This document shows, in pieces, positions 16,384 to 25,844 of a stretch of 64,000 bases of DNA. Source of the stretch: Amycolatopsis japonica (GTDB lineage Bacteria; Actinomycetota; Actinomycetes; Mycobacteriales; Pseudonocardiaceae); NCBI RefSeq assembly GCF_000732925.1, contig NZ_CP008953.1, forward strand, positions 620,001 to 684,000, given 5' to 3'. The first letter of the stretch is position 1. Each line of letters begins with the position of its first letter. The position numbers and the translations under genes were made by a program. A model generated the notes under the pieces. That model had not been told where the DNA came from, ran no database searches, and saw only the letters and a list, made by a program, of their open reading frames with translations.

Positions 16384-17718
16384 TCACCCAGCGTCACGCG
16401 CGGGTTCGACGTTATGGGTCAGCCGGAAACGGTTCGCCGGATCGACGGCCGCCTTGACCTCGGCGAGCCGCCGCAGATCGGCCGGGGAGTACACCTTGGC
16501 CGCTTCGTCGCCCGCGCCGCTGTCGCCGTAGACGAAGGTCAGGAGCTTGCCGGTCGACTTGGGCTTCAGCGCGTCGAACAGCTTCCCGTGGGCCGCTTTG
16601 ATCTCGGCCATGCCCGCGTCGTCCACTACGGACAGTGCGCGGACGGTGAAGCGGGCCTCACGGTCCCAGCCGACGCCGGGGTGCTCGGGCAGGTCGGACA
16701 GCGCGCCGCCGAGCAGGTCCAGCAGGACGACGGTCGGCACCGGGGCGCCGGGGCCGGCGTGTTCGAGGATCGCGTCGAGCATCGTGTCGTCCAGTTCGGA
16801 CACGGTGGCGTTGTCGGCGCGGTAGCCGTGCGGGAACGGCGGCTCGTTCGCGATCTTCCCCGATTCGGTGAACGGGATCTCGGCGAGCGTGTCACCCAGC
16901 AGGGGGGCGGCGGCGCGCAGCGGGGCGACCAGGCGTTCACCCTCTGCGGCGTCGCCGAGGTAGGCGATCCGGATCTGCGCGACGTGCTGCCCGCGCAGCG
17001 GCTCGGGCACCATCGGCAGGTCGGGCATCGGCACCATGCCCAGCGACGACGTCATCTCGCGCGGCAGGTCCGCCGCCCAGTCGCGCCAGGCGTGGAGCAC
17101 GGCGGACAGCGATTCGGTGCCGAACTGCAGGCTCCCGCCGTACAACCGGGTGACCGGGACGAGCCGGAACTCCAGCGCGGTGACGATCCCGAAGTTGTCG
17201 CGGCCGCCGCGCAGCGCCCAGAACAGGTCGCTTTCGGTGTCCGGGGTGGCGCGGCGGAGTTCGCCGTCGGCGGTCACGACCTCGATCGCGGTCACCTGGT
17301 CGGCGGCCAGCCCGTACTTGCGGCCGAGCAGGCTGAACCCGCCGCCGAGGGTGTAGCCGACGACGCCGACGCCGGGGAAGGAACCGCTCAGCGGCGCGAG
17401 CCCGTGCTTCGCGGCCGCCTCGATGACCGCACCCCAGCGCACGCCCGCGTCGACCCGTGCGACGCCGTCTTCGATCCGGATCCCGGTCATGCGGTGGGTG
17501 GTGACGAGGACGCCGCCCTCGAAGGGGACGCCCACGCCGTGCCCGGTCGAGTGGACGGCGATCGGGAGATCGTGCTCGGCGGCGTGACGGACGGCCTCGA
17601 CGACGTCGACGGCCGAAGCGGCGGGCACGATGACGTCGGGTCGGCGGGGTACCGCGGTCTGGAAACCGGCGAGTTCGTTGTCGTAATCCGGGTCGCCGGA
17701 GCGGAGCATCGTGGTCAT
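16384..17718 (-). CDS. FAD-binding oxidoreductase, berberine-bridge-like (PCMH type)
   Basis: A 444-residue protein from the ATG at 17718. A PCMH-type FAD domain (VIVPAASAVDVVEAVRHA, STGHGVGVPFEGGVLVTT, GVGVVGYTLGGGFSLLGRKYG) is followed by a substrate domain and the berberine-bridge C-terminus VDPANRFRLTHNV. The His of STGHGVG is the usual site of covalent FAD in this family. It is divergent from a LysR regulator at 17789. Oxidation of a hydroxylated substrate is likely; the partner is not known. Confidence 0.9.
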   Translation of the reverse strand: MTTMLRSGDPDYDNELAGFQTAVPRRPDVIVPAASAVDVVEAVRHAAEHDLPIAVHSTGHGVGVPFEGGVLVTTHRMTGIRIEDGVARVDAGVRWGAVIEAAAKHGLAPLSGSFPGVGVVGYTLGGGFSLLGRKYGLAADQVTAIEVVTADGELRRATPDTESDLFWALRGGRDNFGIVTALEFRLVPVTRLYGGSLQFGTESLSAVLHAWRDWAADLPREMTSSLGMVPMPDLPMVPEPLRGQHVAQIRIAYLGDAAEGERLVAPLRAAAPLLGDTLAEIPFTESGKIANEPPFPHGYRADNATVSELDDTMLDAILEHAGPGAPVPTVVLLDLLGGALSDLPEHPGVGWDREARFTVRALSVVDDAGMAEIKAAHGKLFDALKPKSTGKLLTFVYGDSGAGDEAAKVYSPADLRRLAEVKAAVDPANRFRLTHNVEPARDAG

Positions 17719-17788
17719 GCGACCAGCTTGATCCCGATTCGGCCAGAAGTCCAAGATCTTGTTTGTCTGGCAACTATAATCATCACTT

Positions 17789-18673
17789 ATGGAACTGCGT
17801 CAGCTCGAATACTTCGTCGCGGTCGCCGAGGAGGCGAACTTCACCCGCGCCGCCGAGCGGCTGCATGTCGCGCAGCCCGGCGTCAGTGCCCAGATCCGCC
17901 GCCTCGAACGCGAACTCGGGCAGCCGCTGCTCGACCGGTCGGCCAGGGCGGTGCGGCTCACCGAGGTCGGCGCCGCCGCGCTCCCGCACGCCAGGGCCGC
18001 GCTCGCCGCCGTCGCCGGGGTGCGGCAGGCGGTCGACGATCTCACCGGCCTGGTCCGCGGCCAGGTCGCGATGGGCATGGTGTCCTCGCGCGGCCCGGTC
18101 AACCTGCCGGATCTGCTCGCGCGTTTCCACGAGCGTCATCCGGCCGTCGACATCACGCTCGCCGAGGCGACCTCCGACATCCTGCTCGCGGGCGTCGCCG
18201 ACGGCCGGTTCGACGTCGCGCTGATCGGCGTCTCCGGCGAACCGCCGCCCGGGATCGGCCTGGAGGTCGTCCTCGACGAGCCGATGGTCGCCATCTCCGG
18301 TCCGGACGATCCGCTCACCGGGCAGGCCACGATCACGTTGTCGGAACTGGAAAGCCGGTCGCTGGTGAGCCTGCCGAAGGGCACCGGCATGCGCGCGATC
18401 GTCGACGCGGCGTTCCTCGCCGACGGCGCGCAGCCGCGGGTGACGCTGGAAGCCGGCGATCCGAACGTCGTCGCCGAACTGGTCGGGCGCGGGCTCGGGG
18501 TCGCCGTGGTGCCGATGTCGCTGGCGACGCATTACACGAAACTGCACGCCATGAAGATCACGCGGCCTGCCGGATTGCGCGCGAAACTGGCGCTGGCCTG
18601 GCGGACGGAGGGGCCGGTCAGCCCCGCCGCCCGCGTGTTCATCAGTCAGGCACGGGCGCTGCTCGGGTTGTGA
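17789..18673 (+). CDS. LysR-family transcriptional regulator
   Basis: A 294-residue LTTR. The N-terminal helix-turn-helix is LRQLEYFVAVAEEANFTRAAERLHVAQPGVSAQIRRLE; the C-terminal effector domain contains PDLLARFHERHPAVDITL. It is divergent from the FAD oxidoreductase across a 70-bp gap and by the usual LTTR logic is its likely activator. The last 32 nt overlap the convergent methyltransferase gene. Confidence 0.93.
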   Translation: MELRQLEYFVAVAEEANFTRAAERLHVAQPGVSAQIRRLERELGQPLLDRSARAVRLTEVGAAALPHARAALAAVAGVRQAVDDLTGLVRGQVAMGMVSSRGPVNLPDLLARFHERHPAVDITLAEATSDILLAGVADGRFDVALIGVSGEPPPGIGLEVVLDEPMVAISGPDDPLTGQATITLSELESRSLVSLPKGTGMRAIVDAAFLADGAQPRVTLEAGDPNVVAELVGRGLGVAVVPMSLATHYTKLHAMKITRPAGLRAKLALAWRTEGPVSPAARVFISQARALLGL

Positions 18674-19706
18674 GTCGCCACAGCGAGGTCACCTCCTTCG
18701 CGTCGGCTCGTCGATGCCTCGGCCGGATGTCCTCCCTGCCCAGGACTTCGAGACCGGACCGCTCGAACGCGTCGAGGAGTTCTTCGCGACGGCGCAGACC
18801 CAGAAGTTCGGCGAGGTCGGAGAGGATCAGCCACGCCTCCCCGCCGGGTTCGAGATGCCGCGGCAGCCGGTCGAGGAACGCCTTCAGCATCCGGCTTCCC
18901 GGGTCGTAGACGGCGCGTTCGAGCGGGGTGTGCGCGCGGGCGGGCAGCCAGGGCGGATTGCAGACGATCAGCGGTGCGCGACCCGGCGGGAACACGTCCG
19001 CTTCAAGGGTTTCCGTGCCGGTGCAACCGAGGCGCTCGAAGTTCTCCCGCGCGCAGGCGAGCGCGCGGGGTTCGTTGTCCGTCGCCACCACGCGTTCGAC
19101 TCCCCGACGCGCGAGGACCGCGGCGAGCACGCCGGTCCCGGTGCCGATGTCGAAGGCGAGTTCTTTGGTGGGCAAGGGAGTTCTCGCCACCAGATCGACG
19201 TACTCGCCGCGGACGGGGGAGAAGACCCCATGGTGCGGATGGATCCTCGCGCCGAGTGCCGGGATCTCGACGCCCTTCACCCGCCATTCGTGCGCGCCGA
19301 CGACACCGAGCAGCTCGCGCAAGGACACCAGCGACGCGGTTTCGGACGGCCCGTAGACCTCGGTGCAGGCCTCGCGGACGTCCGGCCCGCGGCGCAATGG
19401 CAGGACGTGGCCAGGGTCCAGCGGGACCAGCAGCCTGCCGAGGATCCGTGCCCGGCGTGACCGCTGGTTCCGCTGCTCCTGAAAGGGTTTCCCGGCCGCC
19501 GTACCGCAGCGCCGGGACAACGCGGCGAGCAGGTTCCGCGCGCCGGGGAAGTCGCCGTACCAGGCGAGACCGGTGCCGGACGCGGCGAGCCGGAACGCCT
19601 CGTCGGCGGTGACGCGATCGTCGACGGCGACGACGGTTCTGGGCATTTTCGTGCCGACGGTGGTCAGCCAGCGCCGACCACCGTCCTTTGTGGACAGGGG
19701 GTTCAT
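18642..19706 (-). CDS. SAM-dependent methyltransferase (HemK/DUF7059-like)
   Basis: A 354-residue protein with an uncharacterised N-terminal domain (about residues 1-150) and a C-terminal class I methyltransferase fold. The SAM loop is AFDIGTGTGVLAAVLARRG and the N6-type NPPW motif (VCNPPWLPARAHTPLE) is intact, so an amide or adenine N-methyltransferase is plausible. Actinobacterial homologues have this same two-part layout. The 3' end overlaps the LysR gene. Confidence 0.85.
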   Translation of the reverse strand: MNPLSTKDGGRRWLTTVGTKMPRTVVAVDDRVTADEAFRLAASGTGLAWYGDFPGARNLLAALSRRCGTAAGKPFQEQRNQRSRRARILGRLLVPLDPGHVLPLRRGPDVREACTEVYGPSETASLVSLRELLGVVGAHEWRVKGVEIPALGARIHPHHGVFSPVRGEYVDLVARTPLPTKELAFDIGTGTGVLAAVLARRGVERVVATDNEPRALACARENFERLGCTGTETLEADVFPPGRAPLIVCNPPWLPARAHTPLERAVYDPGSRMLKAFLDRLPRHLEPGGEAWLILSDLAELLGLRRREELLDAFERSGLEVLGREDIRPRHRRADAKEVTSLWRLTTRAAPVPD

Positions 19707-19824
19707 GGTTTCCGTTCCTGTTTTCGCCCGCGGCGAAGAGACCCCGCGGGCTCCGTGGGGTGATTTCAGGAACGGCGGTTAGTGGATTACCGCGGCATGA
19801 ACCGGTGTCGACACGAAGCCGAGT

Positions 19825-20649
19825 TTAGCGGAACGACGCGGCGTGATCGGCCGCCCAGACCTCGAAGCCCAGCCCCGGCCTGCCGGTGACGTCCTGGACG
19901 GTCGAGGTGACCTCGCCCGGTTTCGTCACCAGCTCCCGGAATCCGGTCAGCATCGTGTCGACGACGAAGTCCGGCATCCTGGTGAGCAGGGCGGCACGTG
20001 CCTCGTCGAGCGGGAGCTCCTCCCAGCGCGCCGGGCGGCCCGCGGCCTCGCCGATGACGCGGACCTGTTCGGCCTGCGTGAGCGGTCGCGTTCCGGTGAG
20101 CGTGTACTTCGCTCCGGCGTGCCCGTCGCCGGTCAGCGCTTCGACGGCCACCGCGGCGATGTCCTTCTCGTGGATCAGCGGCATCGACGCCTCGCCGTAC
20201 GCGCCGCGGACGACGCCGTCCGCGCGGATCGACGGCGCCCAGCCGAGGGTGTTGGTCGCGAAGGCGTGCGGCCGCAGGAAGGTCCACTCCACGCCCGCGG
20301 CTTCGATCGCCTCCTCGACGGCGCGATGCCAGGCTCCGATGGCGTTGTCCTGCTCCGTCAGCGAATCGTCGACGGCGCCCGAAGAAAGGAACACCACGCG
20401 GTTCACCCGTTCCCCGAGCAACGACACCGTCGGCACCAGGGCCTCGGCGGCGCCGGAGAGCATCAGGAACACGGTGTCGACGCCGTCGAGCGCCGGTGCG
20501 ATCGTTTCCGGTTTCGCCAGGTCGCCGCGGACGCCGTCCGGCGGCGGATTCCGGCTCAGCGGCCGGACCGGGACGTCCCGCTCCCGCAGCTGGGCGACCA
20601 CCTGCGAACCGACGTTGCCCGTCGCGCCGGCGACCAGGATCGGCTTCAT
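19825..20649 (-). CDS. NmrA-type NAD(P)H-binding protein
   Basis: A 274-residue atypical short-chain dehydrogenase with the ATGNVGSQVVAQL dinucleotide loop at the N-terminus and FLSSGAV in place of a classic catalytic Ser-Tyr-Lys site. Such proteins often act as quinone or redox-cofactor sensors or reductases. The ATG at 20649 overlaps the stop of the monooxygenase gene upstream, so the pair is one operon, which lies under a SoxR-type box. Confidence 0.85.
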   Translation of the reverse strand: MKPILVAGATGNVGSQVVAQLRERDVPVRPLSRNPPPDGVRGDLAKPETIAPALDGVDTVFLMLSGAAEALVPTVSLLGERVNRVVFLSSGAVDDSLTEQDNAIGAWHRAVEEAIEAAGVEWTFLRPHAFATNTLGWAPSIRADGVVRGAYGEASMPLIHEKDIAAVAVEALTGDGHAGAKYTLTGTRPLTQAEQVRVIGEAAGRPARWEELPLDEARAALLTRMPDFVVDTMLTGFRELVTKPGEVTSTVQDVTGRPGLGFEVWAADHAASFR

Positions 20650-21254
20650 GCCGCCACCGCCGAGAAGACCGGGCGGTACCGCTTGACCGACCCGCCCGAC
20701 ATCCCCGGGTAGGTCTGCACCTTCTTCCACACGTCCGTCGTCCCGATGCCGTCGGCGCCCGGGGCCGCGAGCGCGGCGAGGTGGGCTTCGACGCTCGCCC
20801 ATTCGGCGTAGTTCAGCACCTTGGTCCCATCGGTGCTCACGTGGAAGAACCCCGAAATCCCGCCCTCCGGCAGCGCGGGTTCCGACGCCATCGCCTCGAA
20901 GACGAGGTCGATCCAGTCGCGCTGCCGCCGCTCGTCGGGCCCCTCGAATTCGACCGAGACGATCACGAGGCAGCCGGGCGTTCCCCCGCGGCGCTGTCCG
21001 CGGTAGAGCTGGAACACGGGCGCGCCGTCGAGATCCTGGATGGCGTCTTCGCTGGTCCACTGCTCGTAAGTGAAGGCGCCGTCGTGGCCGATGCCTTCGT
21101 ACGCGGTGAAGGAAACGAGCCCTTCGTGGCTCTTGTACGCCGCCCGTGCCGCGTCGGCGTCCGGCCATTCCCGCGCCACCGCGACGGTCGCGTCATCGGG
21201 TGTCGGCCAATGTCCTTTGTGGATGGTCATTTCGGAGGTCCCCTGTACTGTCAT
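20646..21254 (-). CDS. Antibiotic biosynthesis monooxygenase (ABM) family protein, duplicated domain
   Basis: A 202-residue protein starting at ATG 21254 (GGAGG close by; ATG 21230 is an alternative). The fold repeats twice: residues about 10-100 and 105-195 each have the alpha+beta ferredoxin-like pattern with IVSVEFEGPDERRQRDWIDLVFEA and later EWASVEAHLAALA. ABM proteins degrade or oxidise quinones and polyketides without metal cofactors. First gene of an operon with the NmrA-type gene, probably SoxR-induced. Confidence 0.8.
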   Translation of the reverse strand: MTVQGTSEMTIHKGHWPTPDDATVAVAREWPDADAARAAYKSHEGLVSFTAYEGIGHDGAFTYEQWTSEDAIQDLDGAPVFQLYRGQRRGGTPGCLVIVSVEFEGPDERRQRDWIDLVFEAMASEPALPEGGISGFFHVSTDGTKVLNYAEWASVEAHLAALAAPGADGIGTTDVWKKVQTYPGMSGGSVKRYRPVFSAVAA

Positions 21255-21268
21255 GCCTCCAGCATGAA

Positions 21269-21288
21269 ACTTAAACAAGGGTTCAAGT
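21269..21288. promoter_or_regulatory. SoxR-box-like palindrome in divergent promoter
   Basis: A 20-bp imperfect palindrome whose outer arms are ACTTRAAC and GTTYAAGT around four bases lies between the ABM gene and the divergent soxR-type gene. The length and AAG/CTT-rich arms resemble the SoxR/MerR-type operator, which sits inside an unusually long -35/-10 spacer. SoxR binding is inferred from position and symmetry. Confidence 0.6.
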
Positions 21289-21306
21289 CAAGCTAGGATC
21301 AGGGAC

Positions 21307-21753
21307 ATGTCCGAACTCCCGGCCGAACTCACCATCGGGGAGCTGTCGCGGCGCAGCGGTGTCGCCACCTCCGCCCTGCGGTTCTACGAACGTCAGGGCC
21401 TCATCAGCAGCAGGCGGACCAGCGGAAACCAGCGGCGCTACCCCCGGAGCACGCTTCGCCTCGTCGCGTTCATCCGCGCGTCGCACCATCTCGGCATCCC
21501 GCTCGAGGTGATCGGCGGCGTACTCGACTTCCTGCCCGAAGGCGCCGCGCCGGATCACGCGTTCTGGCGGCGGGCATCCGCCTGCTGGAGCGCCGAGCTG
21601 AACAAGCGCATCGAGCAGCTGGAGTGCATGCGGGACCGGTTCACCGAATGCATCGGCTGCGGCTGCCTGTCCTTCGACCAGTGCGTGCTGGTGAACCCCG
21701 GCGACTTCCTCGCCGCCAAGGGGCCCGGCCCGGCGCGGCTGATCACCGACTGA
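21307..21753 (+). CDS. soxR: Redox-sensitive SoxR-type MerR regulator
   Basis: A 148-residue MerR protein. The N-terminal HTH is [24 protein letters not shown], and the [2Fe-2S] cluster motif C-x2-C-x-C-x5-C is exact at Cys115, 118, 120 and 126. Actinomycete SoxR proteins sense redox-active antibiotics and quinones and turn on ABM-type monooxygenases and NmrA-type proteins, precisely the divergent operon here. The 3' end overlaps the convergent sigma factor gene by 11 nt. Confidence 0.94.
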   Translation: MSELPAELTIGELSRRSGVATSALRFYERQGLISSRRTSGNQRRYPRSTLRLVAFIRASHHLGIPLEVIGGVLDFLPEGAAPDHAFWRRASACWSAELNKRIEQLECMRDRFTECIGCGCLSFDQCVLVNPGDFLAAKGPGPARLITD

Positions 21754-22954
21754 GCACGGCCAGTTTTCGTTCCAGCAGCCGTTTTTCGGCGCTGTTGCCC
21801 ACCTGCCGGATCGCCTCTTCGTACTCCTGGACGGCTTCCGCCGGACGGCCCGCGCGGTGCAGCAGATCGGCGCGGATGGCGTGGTACAGGTGGTATCCCG
21901 CGAGGTCGAGGGCGTCGATCAGGCCGAGCGCGAGCGACGGGCCGCGCAGTTCGGCGACCGCGACGGCCCGGTTGAGCGCGACGACCGGCGTCGGGTTCAT
22001 CGCGAGCAGCAGGTCGTACAGCTCGACGACCTGCGACCAGTCCGTGCTCGCCGTGTCGGCGGCGTCGCTGTGGACGGCGTTGATCGCCGCCTGGATCTGG
22101 TACGGCCCCGGCTGGTTCCGGCGCAGGCAGGCGCGGACCAGCGTCTGCCCTTCGGCGATGAGCGCCTGGTCCCACTGTGATCGGTCCTGCTCCGCCAGCA
22201 GCACGACGTCGCCGTCCTCGCCGGTGCGGGCGGCGCGGCGCGATTCGGTGAGCAGCATCAGTGCCAGCAGCCCGGTGGCCTCCGGTTCGTCGGGCATGAG
22301 GCCCGCCAGCAGCCTGCCGAGCTGGATCGCTTCGGCGCACAGGTCCTCGCGCACCAGCCGCTCACCCGAGCTGGCCGCGTAGCCCTCGTTGAACACGAGG
22401 TAGATCACGGCGAGCACCGAACGCAGCCGGTCCGGCAGATCGGCGTCGCCGGGTACGCGATACGGGATCTTCGCGTCGCGGATCTTGCCCTTCGCCCGGA
22501 CCAGCCGCTGGGCCATCGTCGTTTCGGGGACGAAGAACGCGTGCGCGATTTCGGCGGTGGTCAAGCCACCCAGCAGTTTCAGCGTCAGCGCGACCTGCGC
22601 GGGGACGGCCAGCGCGGGGTGACAGCAGGTGAAGATCAGCCGTAGACGGTCGTCACGCACGGGACCCTCCTCCACTGGTTCACTGTCCGCGTTGAGCAGC
22701 GCGGCCTGGGCGTGTTTGTCGTCGCGCGCGGCTTCCCGGCGCAGGCGGTCGATGGCCTTGTTGCGGGCGGTCGTGATGATCCAGCCCGCCGGGCTCGGCG
22801 GTGGACCGCTCGACGGCCACCGGTCCACCGCCTCGGCGAAGGCGTCCTGGACCGCGTCTTCGGCGATGTCGATGCTGCCGAAGACGCGGACCAGCACGGA
22901 GACCGCGCGGCCGTACTCCTGTGCGAAGACGCGACCGACGTCTTCGGTGGTCAT
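21743..22954 (-). CDS. ECF RNA polymerase sigma factor, ECF42-like with C-terminal TPR extension
   Basis: A 403-residue sigma factor; ATG 22954 overlaps the TGA of the DGPF gene (ATGA). Sigma region 2 covers about residues 8-75 ([32 protein letters not shown]), and region 4 contains [34 protein letters not shown] long C-terminal helical repeat domain (DUF6596 and tetratricopeptide-like) follows. Genomic pairing with a DGPF/YCII protein is a hallmark of the ECF42 group, which has no classic anti-sigma factor. Target genes are unknown. Confidence 0.9.
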   Translation of the reverse strand: MTTEDVGRVFAQEYGRAVSVLVRVFGSIDIAEDAVQDAFAEAVDRWPSSGPPPSPAGWIITTARNKAIDRLRREAARDDKHAQAALLNADSEPVEEGPVRDDRLRLIFTCCHPALAVPAQVALTLKLLGGLTTAEIAHAFFVPETTMAQRLVRAKGKIRDAKIPYRVPGDADLPDRLRSVLAVIYLVFNEGYAASSGERLVREDLCAEAIQLGRLLAGLMPDEPEATGLLALMLLTESRRAARTGEDGDVVLLAEQDRSQWDQALIAEGQTLVRACLRRNQPGPYQIQAAINAVHSDAADTASTDWSQVVELYDLLLAMNPTPVVALNRAVAVAELRGPSLALGLIDALDLAGYHLYHAIRADLLHRAGRPAEAVQEYEEAIRQVGNSAEKRLLERKLAVLSR

Positions 22955-23316
22955 ACGCACGTAGGACCTTCGTCGCCCTGGAACGGCCGGACTTCGACCG
23001 GGAGGTGGGTGATCTCGGTGACGCGGCGGCCCCAGTCGAGCGCGGCGTCCAGATCCGGTGCCTCGACGATGGTGAAACCGCCGAGATGCTCCTTGCCCTC
23101 GACGTACGGGCCGTCCGTCATCGCGATCTCGCCGTTCTCCTTGGCCCGCAGCACGGTGGCCGTGGTCGGCGGGTGCAGCCCACCGGCGAAGACCCAGACG
23201 CCGGCGGCCTGCATCTCCTCGTTCAGCGCCTGGATCTTGCGGGCGATCGGTTCGAGGAATTCCGGCGGCGGGATGGGGCCGTCGGGCTGATACAGGCTGA
23301 TCAGGTACTGGGTCAT
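22951..23316 (-). CDS. YCII-related DGPF-domain protein
   Basis: A 121-residue protein with the [16 protein letters not shown] motif (DGPF family) and a ferredoxin-like alpha/beta fold. Genes of this type sit upstream of ECF42 sigma factor genes in many actinobacteria and may modulate or be controlled by the sigma factor. The stop overlaps the sigma factor start, indicating translational coupling. Confidence 0.9.
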   Translation of the reverse strand: MTQYLISLYQPDGPIPPPEFLEPIARKIQALNEEMQAAGVWVFAGGLHPPTTATVLRAKENGEIAMTDGPYVEGKEHLGGFTIVEAPDLDAALDWGRRVTEITHLPVEVRPFQGDEGPTCV

Positions 23317-23391
23317 GGCGTCCTCCTCGTCCGAGTGGGTCTTTCACTCCCTATACGAAGGGCGTCCCGCCGATTCGACAGCCGACGGGAA

Positions 23392-24909
23392 TTATTTCTT
23401 CCCGCCACATCGTCGCAGGTCGAACCGGGATCCCTTGGTCAGACAGGCCGCGATCCGGTGCACCTGCTGGCCGTAGCCGCGGCCCTTCACCGCGGTCACG
23501 GTCCCGTCCCGGCCGACCTCGCACGGGTTGCCCTCGGTGCAGCTCTCGCCGTCCCGGTTGTGGGTGTTGTTGACGCCCATGACCGTGTTCCCGTCGGGAG
23601 ACAGAAGCGCCGAGCCGGAGAGGCCGGGCCTGCTCACGCAGGTGTCGCTCGCGGCGTAGCGGACCGCGGCGTCCTGCTGGTACCCCGCCTCACGCAGGTG
23701 CGGCGCCACCGCCTCGATCGCGCACTTCGGGCGGCCGCTGGCGTAGGACATGAGCAGCCGGTCGCCGGCGCGCATCGGGCTGGTGGTCAGCCGGAAGACC
23801 TTCGCGCCCTCCCTGGCCAGTTGCGCGTAGGTCTTGTCGAGCCGGTACAGCGCGACGTCGGTGCCGGTCATCGTCGCGTAGACCAGACGGGTGGCGCGGG
23901 CACTGGCCTTCGGATAACCGTCCCGGCCGGCGATGGTGACCGGGCGGGGCAGGTCGGCGGGCCGGTCGATCAGTGCCTTCCCCGGTGCGGGCCGCCCGCT
24001 CGGTACGCAATGGCCGTTGGTCAGCACCAGCGCCGGGTCTTCGGGACGCGAGACGGGGGCACGAACCACGGCGCCGTTGCATTCGCCCACCGCGGCCGTG
24101 CCCTCCACGTTCGGGCCGGGGGCGTCCGGCGGGACGTCGGTTCCGGTCACGATGCCGTCGATCCAGGCCGAGTTCTTCGCGACGTCGGTGTACATGTCGG
24201 GGAAGTCGGCGCCCCGGATACCCGGTCCGATGACCGTTCCCGCCAGCGCCCAGCCATCGCCCGAACGGATCAGGGCGGGCCCTCCCGAATCCGTCGTTCC
24301 CGGCCCGACCGGCGGATCGGTGCGGCCGACGCACAGCGGCAGGGTGCTCCCGTCGTCGTCCCAGCAACGGTCGAGCGGCACGACCTCGGTGTCCGCTTCA
24401 CGCAGCTTGCCCGGGAAGCACTTCGGGTCGGCGAAGTCGTCGCAGCCGGTCGAAGCCGCGCCCCAGCCGAGGATGCGGACGGGGGTTCCGACGGCAGGGG
24501 AGCTCCCGGCGAGCCGGATGGGCTTGGCTCGTACGGGTTCGCGCAGGTGCAGCAGCGCGATGTCCTCGCCGGGCGGGTTGTAGGAGAGGTGGCGCCGGTA
24601 GAACTTGTCGATGTCGGTGACCTCGCCCCCGGCGGTGGTGTCCAGCGAGCCGACGCGGACCTTCCAGCCGCGGGGGACGCCTGCCGTCGCGCCGTTCGGG
24701 GTGTTGGCGCAATGGCCGGCGGTGACCGCCCACTGGGGCGCGATCAGCACTGCCCCGCACCGATGGCCGTCCGGGCGGGGAGAGTCGTACTGAAGCGAGA
24801 CCATGAAGTCGTAGGGCGTGGCGGACTCGGTGCCGCCGATGACGGCCGCCGCGGGGGCGGCGGTCGCCGTCATCAGGGTCAGCGCGAGCGCGAGGGATCG
24901 GATTCGCAT
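23392..24909 (-). CDS. Secreted trypsin-like serine protease with two tandem protease-like domains
   Basis: A 505-residue secreted protein from ATG 24909, with a signal peptide over residues 1-22 (ALALTLMTATAAPAAA). Domain 1 (about 23-255) is S1A-like: activation site VIGGTE, His66 in TAGHC, Asp116 in EDIALL, and Ser208 in TTDSGGP. Domain 2 (about 265-505) also shows a complete triad-like set: His300 in LTNGHC, Asp351 in GTDVALYRL, and Ser431 in GLSGSAL, closer to V8/glutamyl-type proteases. The C-terminus has several cysteines. A single-chain double protease is unusual. Divergent from the SDR gene. Confidence 0.85.
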   Translation of the reverse strand: MRIRSLALALTLMTATAAPAAAVIGGTESATPYDFMVSLQYDSPRPDGHRCGAVLIAPQWAVTAGHCANTPNGATAGVPRGWKVRVGSLDTTAGGEVTDIDKFYRRHLSYNPPGEDIALLHLREPVRAKPIRLAGSSPAVGTPVRILGWGAASTGCDDFADPKCFPGKLREADTEVVPLDRCWDDDGSTLPLCVGRTDPPVGPGTTDSGGPALIRSGDGWALAGTVIGPGIRGADFPDMYTDVAKNSAWIDGIVTGTDVPPDAPGPNVEGTAAVGECNGAVVRAPVSRPEDPALVLTNGHCVPSGRPAPGKALIDRPADLPRPVTIAGRDGYPKASARATRLVYATMTGTDVALYRLDKTYAQLAREGAKVFRLTTSPMRAGDRLLMSYASGRPKCAIEAVAPHLREAGYQQDAAVRYAASDTCVSRPGLSGSALLSPDGNTVMGVNNTHNRDGESCTEGNPCEVGRDGTVTAVKGRGYGQQVHRIAACLTKGSRFDLRRCGGKK

Positions 24910-25076
24910 GCGGATCACGCTGGCCGGTCCGTGTCCGCGGAACTCGATGAGCACGTAACAGTTCCGTGCGCGGTCTGACTGGTACTGCCGGACCCAGGCT
25001 GAACAGACCGTGCCATCTCCGTGCGCGGCCCGGTTTCCTGGACTTGTCACCCCGAGTCCACTTAGGAGAAACAGAG

Positions 25077-25844
25077 ATGACGAACTCCCCGGCACCGCAC
25101 GCGAACAGGGTCGCCGTCGTCACCGGAGCGTCCAGCGGGATCGGCGAAGCGGCCGCTCGGCGGCTGGCCGCCTCCGGTGCGGCTGTCGCGCTCGTCGCCC
25201 GCCGGGCCGACCGGCTGGAAACCCTCGCCAAGGAGATCGAGCGGGACGGCGGCACCGCGCTCGTGCTCGCGGCCGACGTCGCCGACGCCGACGCGATGCG
25301 GGCCGCCGCGGCCGAGGTCGAAGCGAAACTGGGCCGCGCGGACCTGCTGTTCAACAACGCCGGCGTGATGCTGGCCGCGCCGATCGACGAACTCGCCACC
25401 GGCGACTGGCAGCGCATGATCGACGTCAACATGACGGGTCTGATGAACGCCATCGGCGCCTTCGTCCCGCAACTGGTCGCTTCGGCGGCCGAGAAGGGCG
25501 TCGCGGACCTGGTGAACACCTCATCCATCGGCGCGCAGGCCGTCTTCCCATCCTTCGCCGTGTACGTCGCTTCGAAGGCCTACGTGACGCACCTGTCGAA
25601 GAACCTTCGCGCCGACCTCGGTCCGAAGGGCGTGCGGGTCGCGGCGATCGAGCCGGGCCTGGTCGAGACCGAACTGCAGGGGCACGTCACCGACGCCGGT
25701 GCGCTGGAGTGGCTGGACGGCGTGCGCGAGACGCTGACCTGGCTGAAGCCGGCGGACATCGCCGAGACCGTGGCGTTCCTGACCTCGCTCCCGGCACGGG
25801 TGAACCTCCAGCAGATCACCGTGATGCCCACCGCGCAGGTTTGA
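25077..25844 (+). CDS. Short-chain dehydrogenase/reductase, classical SDR
   Basis: A 255-residue NAD(P)-dependent oxidoreductase with ATG 25077 preceded by TTAGGAGAAACAG. The cofactor loop is TGASSGIGEAAA, NNAG is present, and the catalytic YxxxK occurs as YVASK, with the serine in NTSSIGAQA. Closest to the DltE/YdfG-like group of unknown substrate. The stop is directly adjacent to the TetR stop (convergent). Confidence 0.92.
   Translation: MTNSPAPHANRVAVVTGASSGIGEAAARRLAASGAAVALVARRADRLETLAKEIERDGGTALVLAADVADADAMRAAAAEVEAKLGRADLLFNNAGVMLAAPIDELATGDWQRMIDVNMTGLMNAIGAFVPQLVASAAEKGVADLVNTSSIGAQAVFPSFAVYVASKAYVTHLSKNLRADLGPKGVRVAAIEPGLVETELQGHVTDAGALEWLDGVRETLTWLKPADIAETVAFLTSLPARVNLQQITVMPTAQV

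Noticed and set aside
22801..24978. Long open frames on the strand opposite the sigma factor and protease
   Set aside because: They are GC-bias shadows of real genes with Arg/Pro/Gly-rich sequence and no family match.
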